From the NCBI GenBank assembly GCA_013368315.1, contig JAACJM010000284.1:1-64000 (forward strand): DNA of 64,000 bases, read 5' to 3'. The notes under the pieces were generated by a model, which was not told the DNA's origin, did not search any database, and worked only from the letters and a program-made list of their open reading frames with translations. Shown here piece by piece: positions 33,341 to 43,967 of this stretch (the stretch's first letter is position 1; the number at the start of each line of letters is the position of its first letter). The stretch is from Tetrapyrgos nigripes. Lineage: Eukaryota > Basidiomycota > Agaricomycetes > Agaricales > Campanellaceae. The translations under genes and the position numbers were made by a program.

Positions 33341-33489
33341 CCCGACTTAACATGCCCATTCTTGTGAAATCCGATAAGCTAAGTGTGATCAAACCAACCG
33401 TAAGTGTTCATTTCCACTAGCCATAGCATATTTATGTATCTGGACACAGGCTGTTCTATTTTATTGTGTTTCTTCACGCTGCGACATAG

Positions 33490-33797
33490 GTGAGTCAGAA
33501 CATTTCAGCGTTCAAGAGCGCATTCCGACTTCCACTTGCAAGAAGTGCATTCTTCATAAAGACGACTCGACATACCTTTTGAACATACACGCACTGCACA
33601 ACGCGCATCTCATCCGATCTGCACTTCCCCAACACCTTGTAGCTCCAATCCCACTGAAGACAGCCTGTGAAGATTTCCACCGCCAGCTCTCAGATGTTTT
33701 GCAAAAGACTGGGCCGAAAAAGCGAGCTTTAAGCCAGGCAAAATCTGCAGAGACGAGAGAGAGAAACAAGAAGGCGAAGGAAAAGGAGAAGACGTAA
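33490..33797 (+). CDS. Unrecognised protein, C-terminal exon (Cys-Cys motif, basic tail)
   Basis: Open frame of about 102 codons following an AG acceptor at 33488-33489, ending in TAA. Visible features: STCKKCILHKDDST, a short CxxC pair, and a strongly charged tail KKRALSQAKSAETRERNKKA. The tail composition looks like real coding sequence. Upstream, a GTAAGT donor follows ACCAACC at about 33400, but I could not fix the phase or the start. The MITE at 32808-33340 may have displaced the 5' part. Family unknown. Confidence 0.4.
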
Positions 33798-34007
33798 CTC
33801 CAGTGAATAGATATAATGGCCATGTTGTGTAAACCCAGAGAATACCTTGTGACCGAGCAGCGGAGCATAGACCAAGATCAGGTCGAGGTAATTGCACATT
33901 TCTCGCTCCATTTGGTTGTATGTCACCCAATGTTTATACCACAGAAGAATATCGGTGAAAAGACGGAATTATTTGCAACATATAATAAAGACAGACAAGT
34001 AACGACG

Positions 34008-34304
34008 TTATACCTGTAAACGAGTATCTTTTAACCGACGGCGCAGCTCATCCGCGAGCTTGGCCAGTTCCTTCCGCTTCTCTGTCTCTTTTCGAGTCAA
34101 ATCCCGCTGTACCATGACCTGAATCCTAGCCCGCTCCAAACGAAGTTGCAGTTGAAGCAACTGGCGTTCTTCCTGGATCTCCGCATGCTGAGCGCGGCAG
34201 TGTTCATTTTCGAGAGCGGTAACAACATCGAGCCGCCTCAAATGCCAATTGGCATCGCGAAGCTCCGGTCCACGTTTCAGGAAAGCGAATGGAGCCTGGG
34301 TCAT
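34008..34304 (-). CDS. Unrecognised coiled-coil protein
   Basis: From the ATG at 34304: MTQAPFAFLKRGPELRDANW, then a long Glu/Arg/Leu/Gln-rich helix (IQEERQLLQLQLRLERARI ... RKETEKRKELAKLADELRRR) with heptad-like spacing, ending at a TAA at 34008-34010. An alternative is splicing at CAG|GTATAA near 34014. The frame is open upstream without an ATG to about 34430, so an earlier exon may exist. Not assigned to a family. Confidence 0.5.
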   Translation of the reverse strand: MTQAPFAFLKRGPELRDANWHLRRLDVVTALENEHCRAQHAEIQEERQLLQLQLRLERARIQVMVQRDLTRKETEKRKELAKLADELRRRLKDTRLQV

Positions 34305-34339
34305 ACTGCCGTTGATCGCCGAGTCGGACACACAAGGAA

Positions 34340-34980
34340 GCCGGACAAAACGAATAGCTCGCCCAGTTGTCCACCGTTCCTCAAGGTCTTGGCTCTTTTT
34401 GAAGCTATTTTGTGGTACTATTGGAAAGGCAATCTATATATTCTCTGCTAAAGATACAGAATGAGCATTATCCAAGTATCTGTCCCAAAGCATGTGAATG
34501 ACCATTTGCAGCAATATATTGTGATTTTGAGCTTAGCCCTCGTCATTCAGACATTCCATGGCTATGATTTTGTGATGAAGGGGTCAGCAGAAGGGCTCTG
34601 AGAGGCTCGAGCACAAAACTTTGACTAGATATGCCCTGCTAGCTTCCTCTACGCGTTCTGTCCGAGTTCTATGTGAATCTGGGCAGTTCATATATTGGCT
34701 ATAAAATATTCTTACGCATTGACATCTTTTGGATAATGGTGAAAAAGCTATTTGGACAGTTAGCTATGGTCCATAGCTTGCTAACGGTATCGAGGGCAAG
34801 GAAAAGACCAAGATTTGAGTTGTACACAGCCGGATTACGGATCCGTGTCCGACTAGCCGATTCAATGCAGTAAGTCGTATTACAGGGAGTCGAGTACATT
34901 CCATACATAATACACCATAAATGCGAATGTGAACAGGAGGCTTATACTAGAAGTACAACAAGGGTAAATTGGATAACAAT
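34340..34980. other. Intergenic interval
   Basis: No supported gene; short open frames lack motifs. Confidence 0.4.
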
Positions 34981-35035
34981 GGCCCTAAGGGCCCTTGAAG
35001 AAGCAAGGAAGAAATGTCGATGGTCGAAGAGGTCA

Positions 35036-35539
35036 TCACGGGCATACCAAGAACTCCAGAACGTGCTCTGGAATTTCGTTAAAATCGTGGGTTCCTCTCT
35101 GTTAAGCCGCAACGAGACCATTTAGCATTGAAAACCATGAACAAAAGCGAGCTAAGTAAGACACGTACTTCCAGGTATGCCCCAACTGCTACGAATGGAA
35201 CTATAATGCCTGCTCCGAACAATATATCATATAAACCGGCATGTCTGGGCCGAGTGTTTCCAGAGGATGATGGTGATGAAAATGAAGAGACGTTTGCTTT
35301 GGCATGTAGATGGGATTCGGAGGAGAATGTGGGCTCGAAGTACTATGAGTGTCAAAAAGTCAGAATCAAGCGATTCGACAATGACATTTGAGACGTACCT
35401 GATGATGATGACCTGCAGCTGGCATGGTAAGCATCCTTTTACTGCGCATGCGGATGAGAGCAGGGTAGCCAATACGAGCGACGTGTGCTACCGAACGGAT
35501 GACCGGGGTAGTTGATGAGAAAGATAGTATGGACGTCAT
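35036..35539 (-). CDS. Small single-pass membrane protein with mitochondrial-type presequence
   Basis: Three exons with canonical borders and consistent phase: 35539-35399, 35342-35169 and 35098-35036 (introns GTACGT...CATAG and GTACGT...ACAG). They total 378 nt, 125 residues plus stop. The N-terminus is rich in Arg/Ser and lacks acidic residues (MTSILSFSSTTPVIRSVAHV ... LIRMRSKRMLTMP), as in mitochondrial presequences. One hydrophobic segment (LYDILFGAGIIVPFVAVGAY) follows, then a short acidic tail (THDFNEIPEHVLEFLV). Size and layout recall small inner-membrane subunits, but I do not recognise the family. A TATAAAA lies about 80 bp upstream on the minus strand. Confidence 0.72.
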
Positions 35540-35615
35540 GAGGAGATGATCAGCTTGTGTGAAGATCTCAAAAGGTTCAGCGAGGTTTGGCTTGGTTGTT
35601 AGCTTATTGGGTGCA

Positions 35616-35622
35616 TTTTATA
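35616..35622 (-). promoter_or_regulatory. TATA box of the small membrane-protein gene
   Basis: TATAAAA on the minus strand, about 77 bp before the ATG at 35539. Confidence 0.45.
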
Positions 35623-35639
35623 GAAGTGAATGAGCCCGT

Positions 35640-36590
35640 CGACGGACGAGCTTCGTAGAAACTCGGAATAGATCTGGTATAATGATGTCATGATAGGGAG
35701 TCTAGAGCCGTACTATAGAAGAGCCAGAGTTTGCAAGCTCCGCCGAGGCTTGAAGCCTGAGGTCTTGTGGCCGTTTCTCCTACCAGAGTCTAGACAGGTC
35801 TGGGTGACGTGTCCACGAATACTATGCCAGTAGAACAGTAGAACTGGGCCATCTGAGGGTATGGTATGGATCCGATATTAATCTATGTATAGCCTGCCCT
35901 CGAGACAGTGTACGTACACACGGGTTCCGATAATCCGATTCACGTTTCCACCATCTCATCTTCAAAGAAAGTACATAGTGTGTCCAAGCGATTTCTTGCA
36001 ATTTCTGTCCATGCTGATATCAAGTTGCATATGGTCCATCCGGGGACCGGGAGTCTGAGTACACAAAACACTGCCTTTCAGTGTCGTCAATTCTTTCAGG
36101 ATATACTTGACTCTCGTAAGTCCGGTCGCTCAGGTTTTATCCTCCGGCCCTAAGGTTGAATCCTCTACTTCACTGCAGTGGTAATAGATAGGTACTGGTA
36201 TCAGTGGCACGTACACAAGCCTCCAAATATACGTGTCCGAGTGCTTACCCGCCCCCCTACGATTTGGGATCAACGGTCGGATCAGCAGTCCATACACTTC
36301 CCATTGATTCCTCCGAATTCGTTTTCACGCTGATCAACGTATGTTACTGCGTTTCTTTTCCTTTGTTTATCCAGGTATAGAAATATCCTGACCATGCATG
36401 CAGCATGGCCACAAGATAAAAAACTCAAATGATAATGATATTCAGGTATCACAAGCACGAGTATCACAGATTCAACCGGACGTATGCGCCAGGAACTAAA
36501 CCTAGTGACTGTTTGATGGGTGTTGACCGAGGTCCGACGCATTACCCAAATGAAGAGATGCGTTGCAAGCAGAAGAAGACAGCACGTTCA
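35640..36590. other. Intergenic interval
   Basis: No supported gene. Open frames at 35908-36153 (plus) and 36282-36542 (minus) have no motif and overlap promoter-like sequence of the flanking genes. Confidence 0.4.
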
Positions 36591-36596
36591 GCGGTG

Positions 36597-36604
36597 CATA
36601 AATA
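36597..36604 (+). promoter_or_regulatory. TATA-like box of the secreted-protein gene
   Basis: CATAAATA about 75 bp before the ATG at 36676. Confidence 0.45.
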
Positions 36605-36675
36605 GTAGACTCGCCTCGCAAGTTTTCCCCAGCTCTCTTTTGCAGACCAACTCTCTCTTCCTCATCCTGTTCAAC

Positions 36676-37502
36676 ATGTTCTCTTTCAAATCCCTCTCCC
36701 TCCTTACCCTTACCGCTATTGTGGTGTCTGTCAGCGCTGAAAGACACACCGTCCACTTCGACAATCGATGTGGCTTTGGTACCGTCAGTAGCGTCCCAGT
36801 CCCTTCCGTGACCGTTACTGACTGGTATCATATACCTATAGCCCACTTTGATCCAAAGTGGTAACGTCCTCTCCACCGGCGGTGACTTCACCAGCAACGG
36901 ACCTCTTACTGCTGCTATTGCGTGAGTTATGAATTTGATCGAAGTAGGCTTAATCACTCATGATTTCGCAGTTATCTTCAAACTGGTTCGAATGCTGGCC
37001 ACTATGCTCACCCCTTCATAAAACTAAGATCATAAATGAATATAGGTAGCTGTGGCTTCAACGGTGAGGGTTGCACGATGATTGAGACTACGCTTGTCAA
37101 CCCTACTTGCGCTGGATGCGGATCCAGTACCGATATTACCTTGATTCCTCCGTGAGTTGTTTAGGCTGCATGGAACCCGACCCAATTACTCATACTTATG
37201 CCTTTCCCAGCCACTCCTTCTCAGTCACCACTGGATTTGGATACTACAACGGTTGTGATGGAGTTGGTCAAAACTGTAAGTATTTCTCACTCTCATCGAT
37301 TTTTATGGTACCAGTATGCTCAACGTGTTCGTGTCATAGGCAACAACGGAGGCTGCCCCGAGGCTTTCCACGTAGACTCTGACACCTTTGTCCAGCGCCA
37401 GTGTCAGACTAACGATGTGAGTCTTTGTTATAGATGAGATGTTTTTCCTAAGTTAAAGACGTTTCTTTTCTCCAGGTCAACCTCGCCATTACTTTCTGCT
37501 AA
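36676..37502 (+). CDS. Secreted cysteine-rich glycopeptide-type protein
   Basis: Seven exons with GT..AG borders and matching phases: 36676-36783, 36842-36921, 36972-36985 (14 nt), 37046-37151, 37211-37275, 37340-37416 and 37476-37502. They total 477 nt, 158 residues. A signal peptide (MFSFKSLSLLTLTAIVVSVSA in two parts, cleavage near residue 21) precedes HTVHFDNRCGFGTPTLIQSG, NVLSTGGDFTSNGPL, SCGFNGEGCTMIETTLVNP, TCAGCGSSTDITLIPPHSFS, GFGYYNGCDGVGQNC and CQTNDVNLAITFC. This pattern is what I recall for the small secreted fungal glycopeptide family; eight or more cysteines suggest disulfides. Molecular function unknown. Confidence 0.85.
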
Positions 37503-39125
37503 ATATTATAAAATGGAATGTGTATGATGTACCCTCTACTTCAAACTTAATGGGTTCTTGGGAATTAATGGAAATACATATTCGGGTACTACTATATGGA
37601 TTGGATCAATACTTATTCGCAATTCCAGAGCCCCAGTGAAAAACGACACAGACGAGAGCCGACTGAACCGACCAAAACCGACTGGATCCGATCCAAACCG
37701 AAATGGTGGGCCTTGTCGGCTCCAGTCGGTAGTAGTCGTAGGGACTCGTAGAATTTTACATGCAGCATGACGGATTCCGACTGGATCTGGCTTGACCCGA
37801 CTAGTTTGCGCCGGTTACGGCACTCGATTACGCCTGTGGTGTCAGATAGCGTCGGACCTAATCAGAATTTAGCAGATTTCAGCGGGCGTTTCGCCTCAGG
37901 CAGTATCAGATGTGGTCAGAATAACACATATAACTATCAGGTTCTACATATACAATATCTGACGATATCAGACTACATCGGAGTACTACGTAGTACTACT
38001 GGCTAGAAAGCCAAAGCTGAATAGAGTTCACCAAGTCCGCAGTGGTACAAAACACGAAGTAGATGAGGGATAGGGTGAACAGCGAAACTCTGAAAAGCGA
38101 AGAGCAAGAATGGCAACGACAATAATCGAGGTAGAGACAAAAGGCGTGTCAGCGTTACTCAATTCCGAGTGAAAGAAAGTATGTACGCACCTGCAGCAGC
38201 CTATATTTCAGGCCAGGCTGTCACTTCACTACCTTGAGTGTCCCATCCATCCTGCCCGCATACAACTTCACCTAGCAAAGAGCCCTGCCTCATATTCCGT
38301 GTAACTATCTTCTAGAAGAATGATCGTCAGGTTGTTGACGCGTTTGACGCGTTCTGGTAGGCTGTTATGGTGTTTGGCGATATCCAGTAGTGTTGGTGGG
38401 CAAGGGAGATAGAGCCTCGCACGTTAGCCCGCCATAGAGGAACAGTCGAGAATGATGATACCTTGGGGAAGAGAGGGGGAGGCATTGTGGAGAGTGGGAG
38501 GGAGAAGAAGGGAGAGGAGGGGGCGGGGAGATTGTGTGGAAGGGACGAAAGGACGCGTTATCCACGTTGCACAAAGCGGAGTTTGAAAAGCTGGTTTAGG
38601 GCCGGACAAGGACAACGAATTTGGACTTGGTAGAAAAAAAAGAGGACATGGCGTGAATACAGGGAAGACAGATAGATAGAATACGAACATGAAACCACTC
38701 TGCCTACATACGAGAGGATGGTGAGCCCGACCCAAAATTGTCGGAACTACTCAGATATGCTCGGCATCACTAGTCCGAGGATTTCCGAAAAGTCCTTGCC
38801 CCATCGGATTTTATCAGTACTACTCAGTACTACTCATATGTATCTACTCGGAAATTTCGACATCCAGCCGGATCTCGTCTGTATCATTTTTCACTGGGTT
38901 TGAGCTCTTAGCAACCAACATTCGATTCTGCATTATGTAGAAAGCAGGAGGCGCCACTGGGCGCCACAACCGCGACGGGTCAATTGAATCATGCTGGTCC
39001 CGTGCCCCGGTAAATGACTAAGATTTTGAAACCAAAAGACCGGCCCTCAAGCTACTCCTGGTTCAGTTTTGTCAGACGCGTATCCACGTACCCTTACCAT
39101 TGCCTATTGCCAGCACCAGCAAATA
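37503..39125. other. Intergenic interval with CCGACTGGATC-type repeats
   Basis: No supported gene. Related CCGACTGGATC words occur near 37678 and 37770 amid CCGACT/AGCCGA-rich sequence (37660-37860). Runs of TACTACTCAGTACTACTC occur near 38817 and related TAGTACTACTGG near 37990. This could be a decayed DNA element, but I could not define ends. Antisense open frames at 38365-38735 are low-complexity Pro/Ser/Leu. Confidence 0.4.
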
Positions 39126-41105
39126 ATGTCTACTCGTTCTTCACGAGCGTCTGCAGCTAAATCACCGTCAAAAGCATCTCCCAGAAAGTCGCGTCCTAGT
39201 AACAAGCGGAAGGCAAAGGATGAGGAGATCGAGGTTGACCTTGGTGACGGCGCTGGAGACGCAGACGGAGTTGATGATGATGCGGACGCGTACGATGAAG
39301 AAGAAGGAGAGCATGTGGAGGAGAAAAAACGAAAGGCCTACGACTCCGACGCACTGGATGAAGACAGTGACTTTGAAGATGCTAACGCTGACGCTGGAAG
39401 GAAACGCAAACGCAAGGTCGTGAAACCACCGAAAAAAGCGGCGAGGACACCGAGAAAGAAGCGGAAGGTTAAGAAAGATGAAGAGGACCAAGAGAATGAG
39501 GATGAAGACGTAGTCGACTTGAAGGATGGCCAGGAAATAGTGGGCGAGGTTGTTCAGGCTCCTAAAACTGGGAGAGGTGCGTTTCCCGAACGATATTGAG
39601 GTGTCTCAGAGTATAGCTGATCACTGCTGCGTGCTTAGTGCCTCCCGGACAGATCTCCAAGAACACCTTTAACTTCCTCTCGCAGCTGGCCAAGCCAGAG
39701 TGTAACGATAGAGAGTGGTGCGTTCTGTGTATGCTGTACATGGGTACCTTAACTTAATGTTTCTACCGATAGGTTTAAGCTACATGGTCGGTCTCGGTCT
39801 TCTTCATCAGCTATAACCTCAATCGCTCACATTACCTCAGAACCCGTATACAGGCTAGCGGAAAAGGAATGGAAAGACTTTGTGGATTCCTTCACCGAGG
39901 TGCTTATGGAGGTCGACAATCATATCCCTCCTTTACCAGCGAAGGACATTGTTCATCGTATTTATCGTGATGTACGTTCTCTACCTACTGATTCCTGACC
40001 CTTTCCCTTTTTAATTTTTTGACTGGCTTTCTTCTACATATCAGATTCGCTTCAGCAACGACAAGACCCCCTATAAGAGATCTTTTTCCGCGAGCTTTTC
40101 TCGCAGTGGTAGGAAAGGGATATTTGCTGTTTGTGAGTTTTCTCTTCCGCTGACAAAGTAAGGATGCCTGTTCTGAAATCCATCGTTAGATCATGTGTAA
40201 GTCGTCCCTTTGCTTCGCATTGTCCGTGGAAGACTACGAGACTGAGAATCTCATTCCATAGATCCAGTGAGTTTATTTCCGTTTTTAGATGGACCTTTCC
40301 TCACCGTTGCATTTCTGCAGTTCGCCCAGGCGGCCAAAGCCTTCTCGCTGCAGGATTGTGGTGTCCCGGCAGGAACGAGCTTGCTACCATTCGGTAAGTC
40401 GCGTTTCCAATCCTCATATCACTATGTATACGTTTGGCTTAACACTGAACAGATCCAACCTCCTTCGTTCCTCCGCCCGTCTACGACGAGTCATCTCCCA
40501 TCCCGATTTCGTCAAGTTTTTCGGTGAACCGAAGCCTGATCCAAAGGGTGATAGACAGAATATCTTTGGAGGCGAGGATGAGTTGAAGGTTGCACCAAAA
40601 GGGGTTGATAAGGGACATAAGTAAGTCGGTGTGTTTTGTCTTGAACATCGGTAGACTTTTATTCCGAGTCAGTGGCTGATTAAAGGACGCTTTGCGGCTT
40701 TATTATACAGGGACATTGACCTGCTGAAGTGTCGGTCGTTCGCTGTTGTTCATCAGTGCGTACACGCCCTTCCCAGAACGTCTACACGGAACTGACTGGT
40801 TTTCGTGTATACATAGCTTCATAGACTCCGAAGTCCTAGAACCAGACTTTAAAGAAAAACTTGCAGAGGTTGCTCGAGTCGTGAGACCTTTTGTTCATTG
40901 GTATGTTCTTTGCCATCTGCCATCGTATTTTGGGAATCTATTTCGTCTACACTTGTCATGCTCATCACATCGTTCCGTTTTGTCCCTTGGTATACGTATA
41001 TGTAGTTTGAACGACCTTCTGACGCTCCACGACGACGACGACGACAACGACAACGGAGAGGACGAGGACGATGGAGGTGAAGATGGTGAGGAGGGAGAAG
41101 AGTAG
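39126..41105 (+). CDS. DUF2461-domain protein
   Basis: Twelve exons: 39126-39576, 39639-39717, 39773-39786, 39841-39971, 40045-40132, 40190-40196, 40262-40266, 40321-40393, 40453-40620, 40711-40755, 40817-40900, 41006-41105. All borders are GT..AG and the sum is 1245 nt, exactly 414 residues plus stop. The N-terminus is basic and acidic low-complexity with nuclear-localisation-like runs (KRKRKVVKPPKKAARTPRKK). The DUF2461 core follows: TFNFLSQLAKPECNDREWFK, LAEKEWKDFVDSFTEVLMEV, DIVHRIYRDIRFSNDKTPYK, FSASFSRSGRKGIFAVYHVS, IRPGGQSLLAAGLWCPGRNE, LRRVISHPDFVKFFGEPKPD and LEPDFKEKLAEVARVVRPFV. The tail is Asp/Glu-rich. Exons of 14, 7 and 5 nt are needed to keep the conserved core in frame. Biochemical role unknown. 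Confidence 0.9.
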
Positions 41106-41346
41106 ACGTTTCTACTCCTAAGATCTTGTACTCATGGACTCGGAATGGGATTCGAGATCTAGAGAGCTCGAACGGATTTCTTGGTTAACGATAACGTTCA
41201 CGTCGTCGTAGGCACGGATGCTTAAGCCTCTGTTGAGAAGAGATTGGGAGAGATAAGTTTGTTGGGATCCTGATACTGTAGACTTTATCTGCTTTGTTCC
41301 TTGCTTTGTGTATATGATACATGATACATTTATCTTTTATACCTTA

Positions 41347-41716
41347 CTACATTGATGAACATCCGACGATGTATCCACCCCCACTCGCATAAAACCATAT
41401 CATCACCGGTAGAATTAGATCTTGTTCCTTATCCTTAAGTTCGAGGTTTGTTGGACGAAAGATATATACTGCAAGTGAGACAGACAATCCTCGGATAATT
41501 CTTCTACAGGAACCAGAGTTTAAAATACAAGAAGGGCCACTGGCAAAGTTGGTAACGTTGAACTGTGAACACAATCTCTGTTCCAACCATCAAATTTTTG
41601 AAGATCGGTGGCCTGAGGCAAAGGTTACCGACCGGAGCTTCAGCGAAAGGAACATCTTCATATGACATTGCACAGAGCCGCACGCTGTCTAATATCGAGG
41701 GTCGTTTTGACTGCAC
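41347..41716 (-). pseudogene. Type-B carboxylesterase/lipase, N-terminal relic
   Basis: Minus strand. VPFAEAPVGNLCLRPPIFKN (about 41650-41600) matches the GIPYAxPPVGxLRFxPP block of type-B carboxylesterases. After a frame change near 41550, LSVSLAVYIFRPTNLE ... LPVMIWFYASGGGYIVGCSS (41480-41355) matches the EDCLxLNVYRP and LPVMVWxHGGGFxxG oxyanion-hole region. The serine nucleophile elbow and the rest are missing. Only about 110 residues of a family that is usually about 550. Confidence 0.75.
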
Positions 41717-41719
41717 TTT

Positions 41720-42277
41720 TGGCTCGTTTACTGACCTCTAAAAATTCGAAGCGGTAGGGGATTGAGAGAGCGGGGCGGGTAGTTTTGTGTGATGACGCGA
41801 GTATTGTATCGTAGGTTCTACGTGTTTTGATATATACATCTTGTACACTTTCAGCTTTGCAGCGTATCCTTACAGAGAAGAATGTTGAAATGGCGCATTC
41901 AGTTGCAGCCATCAACGACATCTATGTAGAACAATAGTAGTAGTTATAAATAGAACAATAAGATTATATAAACAATAGATGTAGTACAACAATAGTATAC
42001 GAAACCAGCATTGTGCTATCAAGTACAATAGAATCTTATTGTTACTCTAGTATTAGTTTACATGTATTTGTACCTCCTCAAAGGTATATAAGGACTCGTA
42101 GATAGTCCTCCAAATAACAAGTTTTATACTTAACTCTCATCGCTCAATAAGCCTCTTACAAGCCTTACAAGCTATTCTCTATCCACAGGTAAGTTGCGTA
42201 GTTGCCACTGCGTTTAGTAGTGTACAGGACCGTACCATGCCTGCTTAACAAAGAATACGTGTACTGTAGACTTAGCG
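41720..42277. other. Intergenic, AT-rich
   Basis: No gene. ACAATAG-type short repeats occur around 41930-42030. Confidence 0.45.
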
Positions 42278-42395
42278 TAGTCTCTTATAAACAGACAGTA
42301 TCAGCGATCATTGAAATGATGCGATAGCAGTCTGTCGTCAAAGCGGGGGTTTTTAGGGACCAGTTTTTTGTCAATACAAAGTTGATACAAAGGTA

Positions 42396-43675
42396 CTATT
42401 CGTAACCTAGAAGTGATAGGAAAAATGTCAATGAATTAAAACTTTCGCAAATCTGTACTGTTGTCCGAGAAATTTTACACAACTCGAGTCTATGATATAA
42501 ACCTTCAGTTTATCAAACTTAGAGGGTTTTCCGAAGGATGTGCATACAAGCCGTGGAGGGCCGATGAGGGACGTTTTGTGACGGCGTATTGGCGGGGAAG
42601 TGATATATGTCACAGGTGTGACACATCGCCGCGTCAAAGATTTGCTGATTTGCTGAGCCTCTCATCTCCTAAACTGAGGTCGCAAATGCATGAAAAGACT
42701 GATACAACGACTCTTATTGCATTCTACTGTAGTTACTTACTGTCATTTCTAATGTACATCAATTGCGTGTAAGGTACCATAAACCAGGTCTCTGGCCCGT
42801 TAAGGCATGGAACTTTGGAGAAATCGTACGACGAGAGACAGGATGACCAGTAGACGCGAGAAACTTTGCCCAATCCACAAGGACGGACTCCTTCGTCGGG
42901 TTGAGGTTCTGCTGACTTGAGTGTGCTTTGCGACGGTCCTGCGTTTGGCCTTTCCTTCGCTTATACAGAGTCTGGTAGGGTATGCCGTACGCTGCTGCAG
43001 CCTGAGGGCAGGACTTGTATATACCAGAAGCGAGGTCGTTCAAGGCTTGTTGGATTTTCGTCTCTTGCTTGTCTAGCTTCTTCTTCCGTTTCCATTGTGC
43101 CTGAGGAGCGGGCATGGCAGATAAATAAAGTAAAGAGAATGAATTAAAGAGAATAAAGAGAGGACCGTGTGGCCGAGCTGGGCCCTGCCCACCTCAGTGA
43201 AGGGTGAAGGTGCAGCAGGTTGACGGCGGCGAAGAAAAGAAGCGACACTGAAGCTTCTGACGCGTCGAGCGGAGTTTGAAATGCTTCATGCCGAGAAATT
43301 TGAGATTTCGACTCGTTCGCTGAGTAGGTACTCAAAACTCTTTAGATTTGACCATAAAAAGTAGTCATAAAGATACAAATGCCCACCATAATGTACTAGA
43401 ACAAGCCTTGAATATTTTCCTCAGAGGAATACTGCGTTCTAAATTTTTTCACTTCTGTCACGCTCGCGGAAATGCAGTTTTTCCGTCGTTTTCAGCCCAT
43501 GGCAAACGTCTCGGTGAAGATCTGGTAAATCTGGTTACATATACATGCAGATAATGTATCAAGATATCTACTGTATAAGTTCTATGAAGGGAGATGGGGG
43601 AGGAACGAAGATATGAACAGATTTCTCCAGAATCTATCACTTCTAGGGTCCATATCACTTCTAGGTCACGAATAG
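42396..43675. mobile_element. 1280-bp Tc1/pogo-like element, TA TSD, internally rearranged
   Basis: TIRs CTATTCGTAACCTAGAAGTG and the complement of CTATTCGTGACCTAGAAGTG. TA flanks each side (42394-42395 and 43676-43677), and copy 1 of the host MITE shows the empty site with a single TA. The left 42415-42625 matches the complement of 21716-21930, and 43440-43520 matches the complement of 17540-17610, so it is related to the element at 17382-21939. The middle carries a different gene fragment (42759-43115). Confidence 0.85.
42759..43115 (-). CDS. Stand-alone Psq/CENP-B-type HTH protein (pogo transposase N-terminus)
   Basis: 118-codon frame from the ATG at 43113-43115. DKQETKIQQALNDLASGIYK, AAAYGIPYQTLYKRRKG and QNLNPTKESVLVDWAKFLAS with GHPVSRRTI match the Psq-type helix-turn-helix plus the second DNA-binding helix of pogo transposases. 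The protein stops after HALTGQRPG, where the DDE catalytic domain should begin; none follows. It may be a dead fragment or a DNA-binding-only protein (the reading frame itself is undamaged). Confidence 0.7.
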   Translation of the reverse strand: MPAPQAQWKRKKKLDKQETKIQQALNDLASGIYKSCPQAAAAYGIPYQTLYKRRKGQTQDRRKAHSSQQNLNPTKESVLVDWAKFLASTGHPVSRRTISPKFHALTGQRPGLWYLTRN

Positions 43676-43967
43676 TAATAGAAAAGACTTATAACGTAAT
43701 CTTCACACGACCTATTTTGGGAAGCGGTGCTCTTTCTGCTCAACTCGTCCCAACGACTCTGCTGCTTCCTCCCGTTATATTTTGTGATAATAAAACTATA
43801 GATGTTATATTCCAGACTCTTTAATGGTCCTACAGCCCCCAGAAGCACCGAAAATGACCGGCACATAAGGGAAACAGACTGCGGGAATATTACGCAATAA
43901 GTCATCTTTGTAAGCAAAAAACTGGTCCCTAAGCTCTCGATCTCTTAAAACTAGACTAGACTTAGCG

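Larger units (their letters stand above)
42278..43958. mobile_element. MITE family A copy 2, with a Tc1/pogo-like element inserted
   Basis: Outer parts 42278-42395 and 43676-43958 match the MITE at 18072-18465 in reverse orientation. The 9-bp TSD GACTTAGCG is perfect (42269-42277 and 43959-43967). The join point corresponds to the TA within GGTAATAG in the uninterrupted copy. Confidence 0.88.

Noticed and set aside
35128..35391. 87-codon plus-strand open frame
   Set aside because: It is the antisense of the well-supported three-exon membrane-protein gene on the minus strand.
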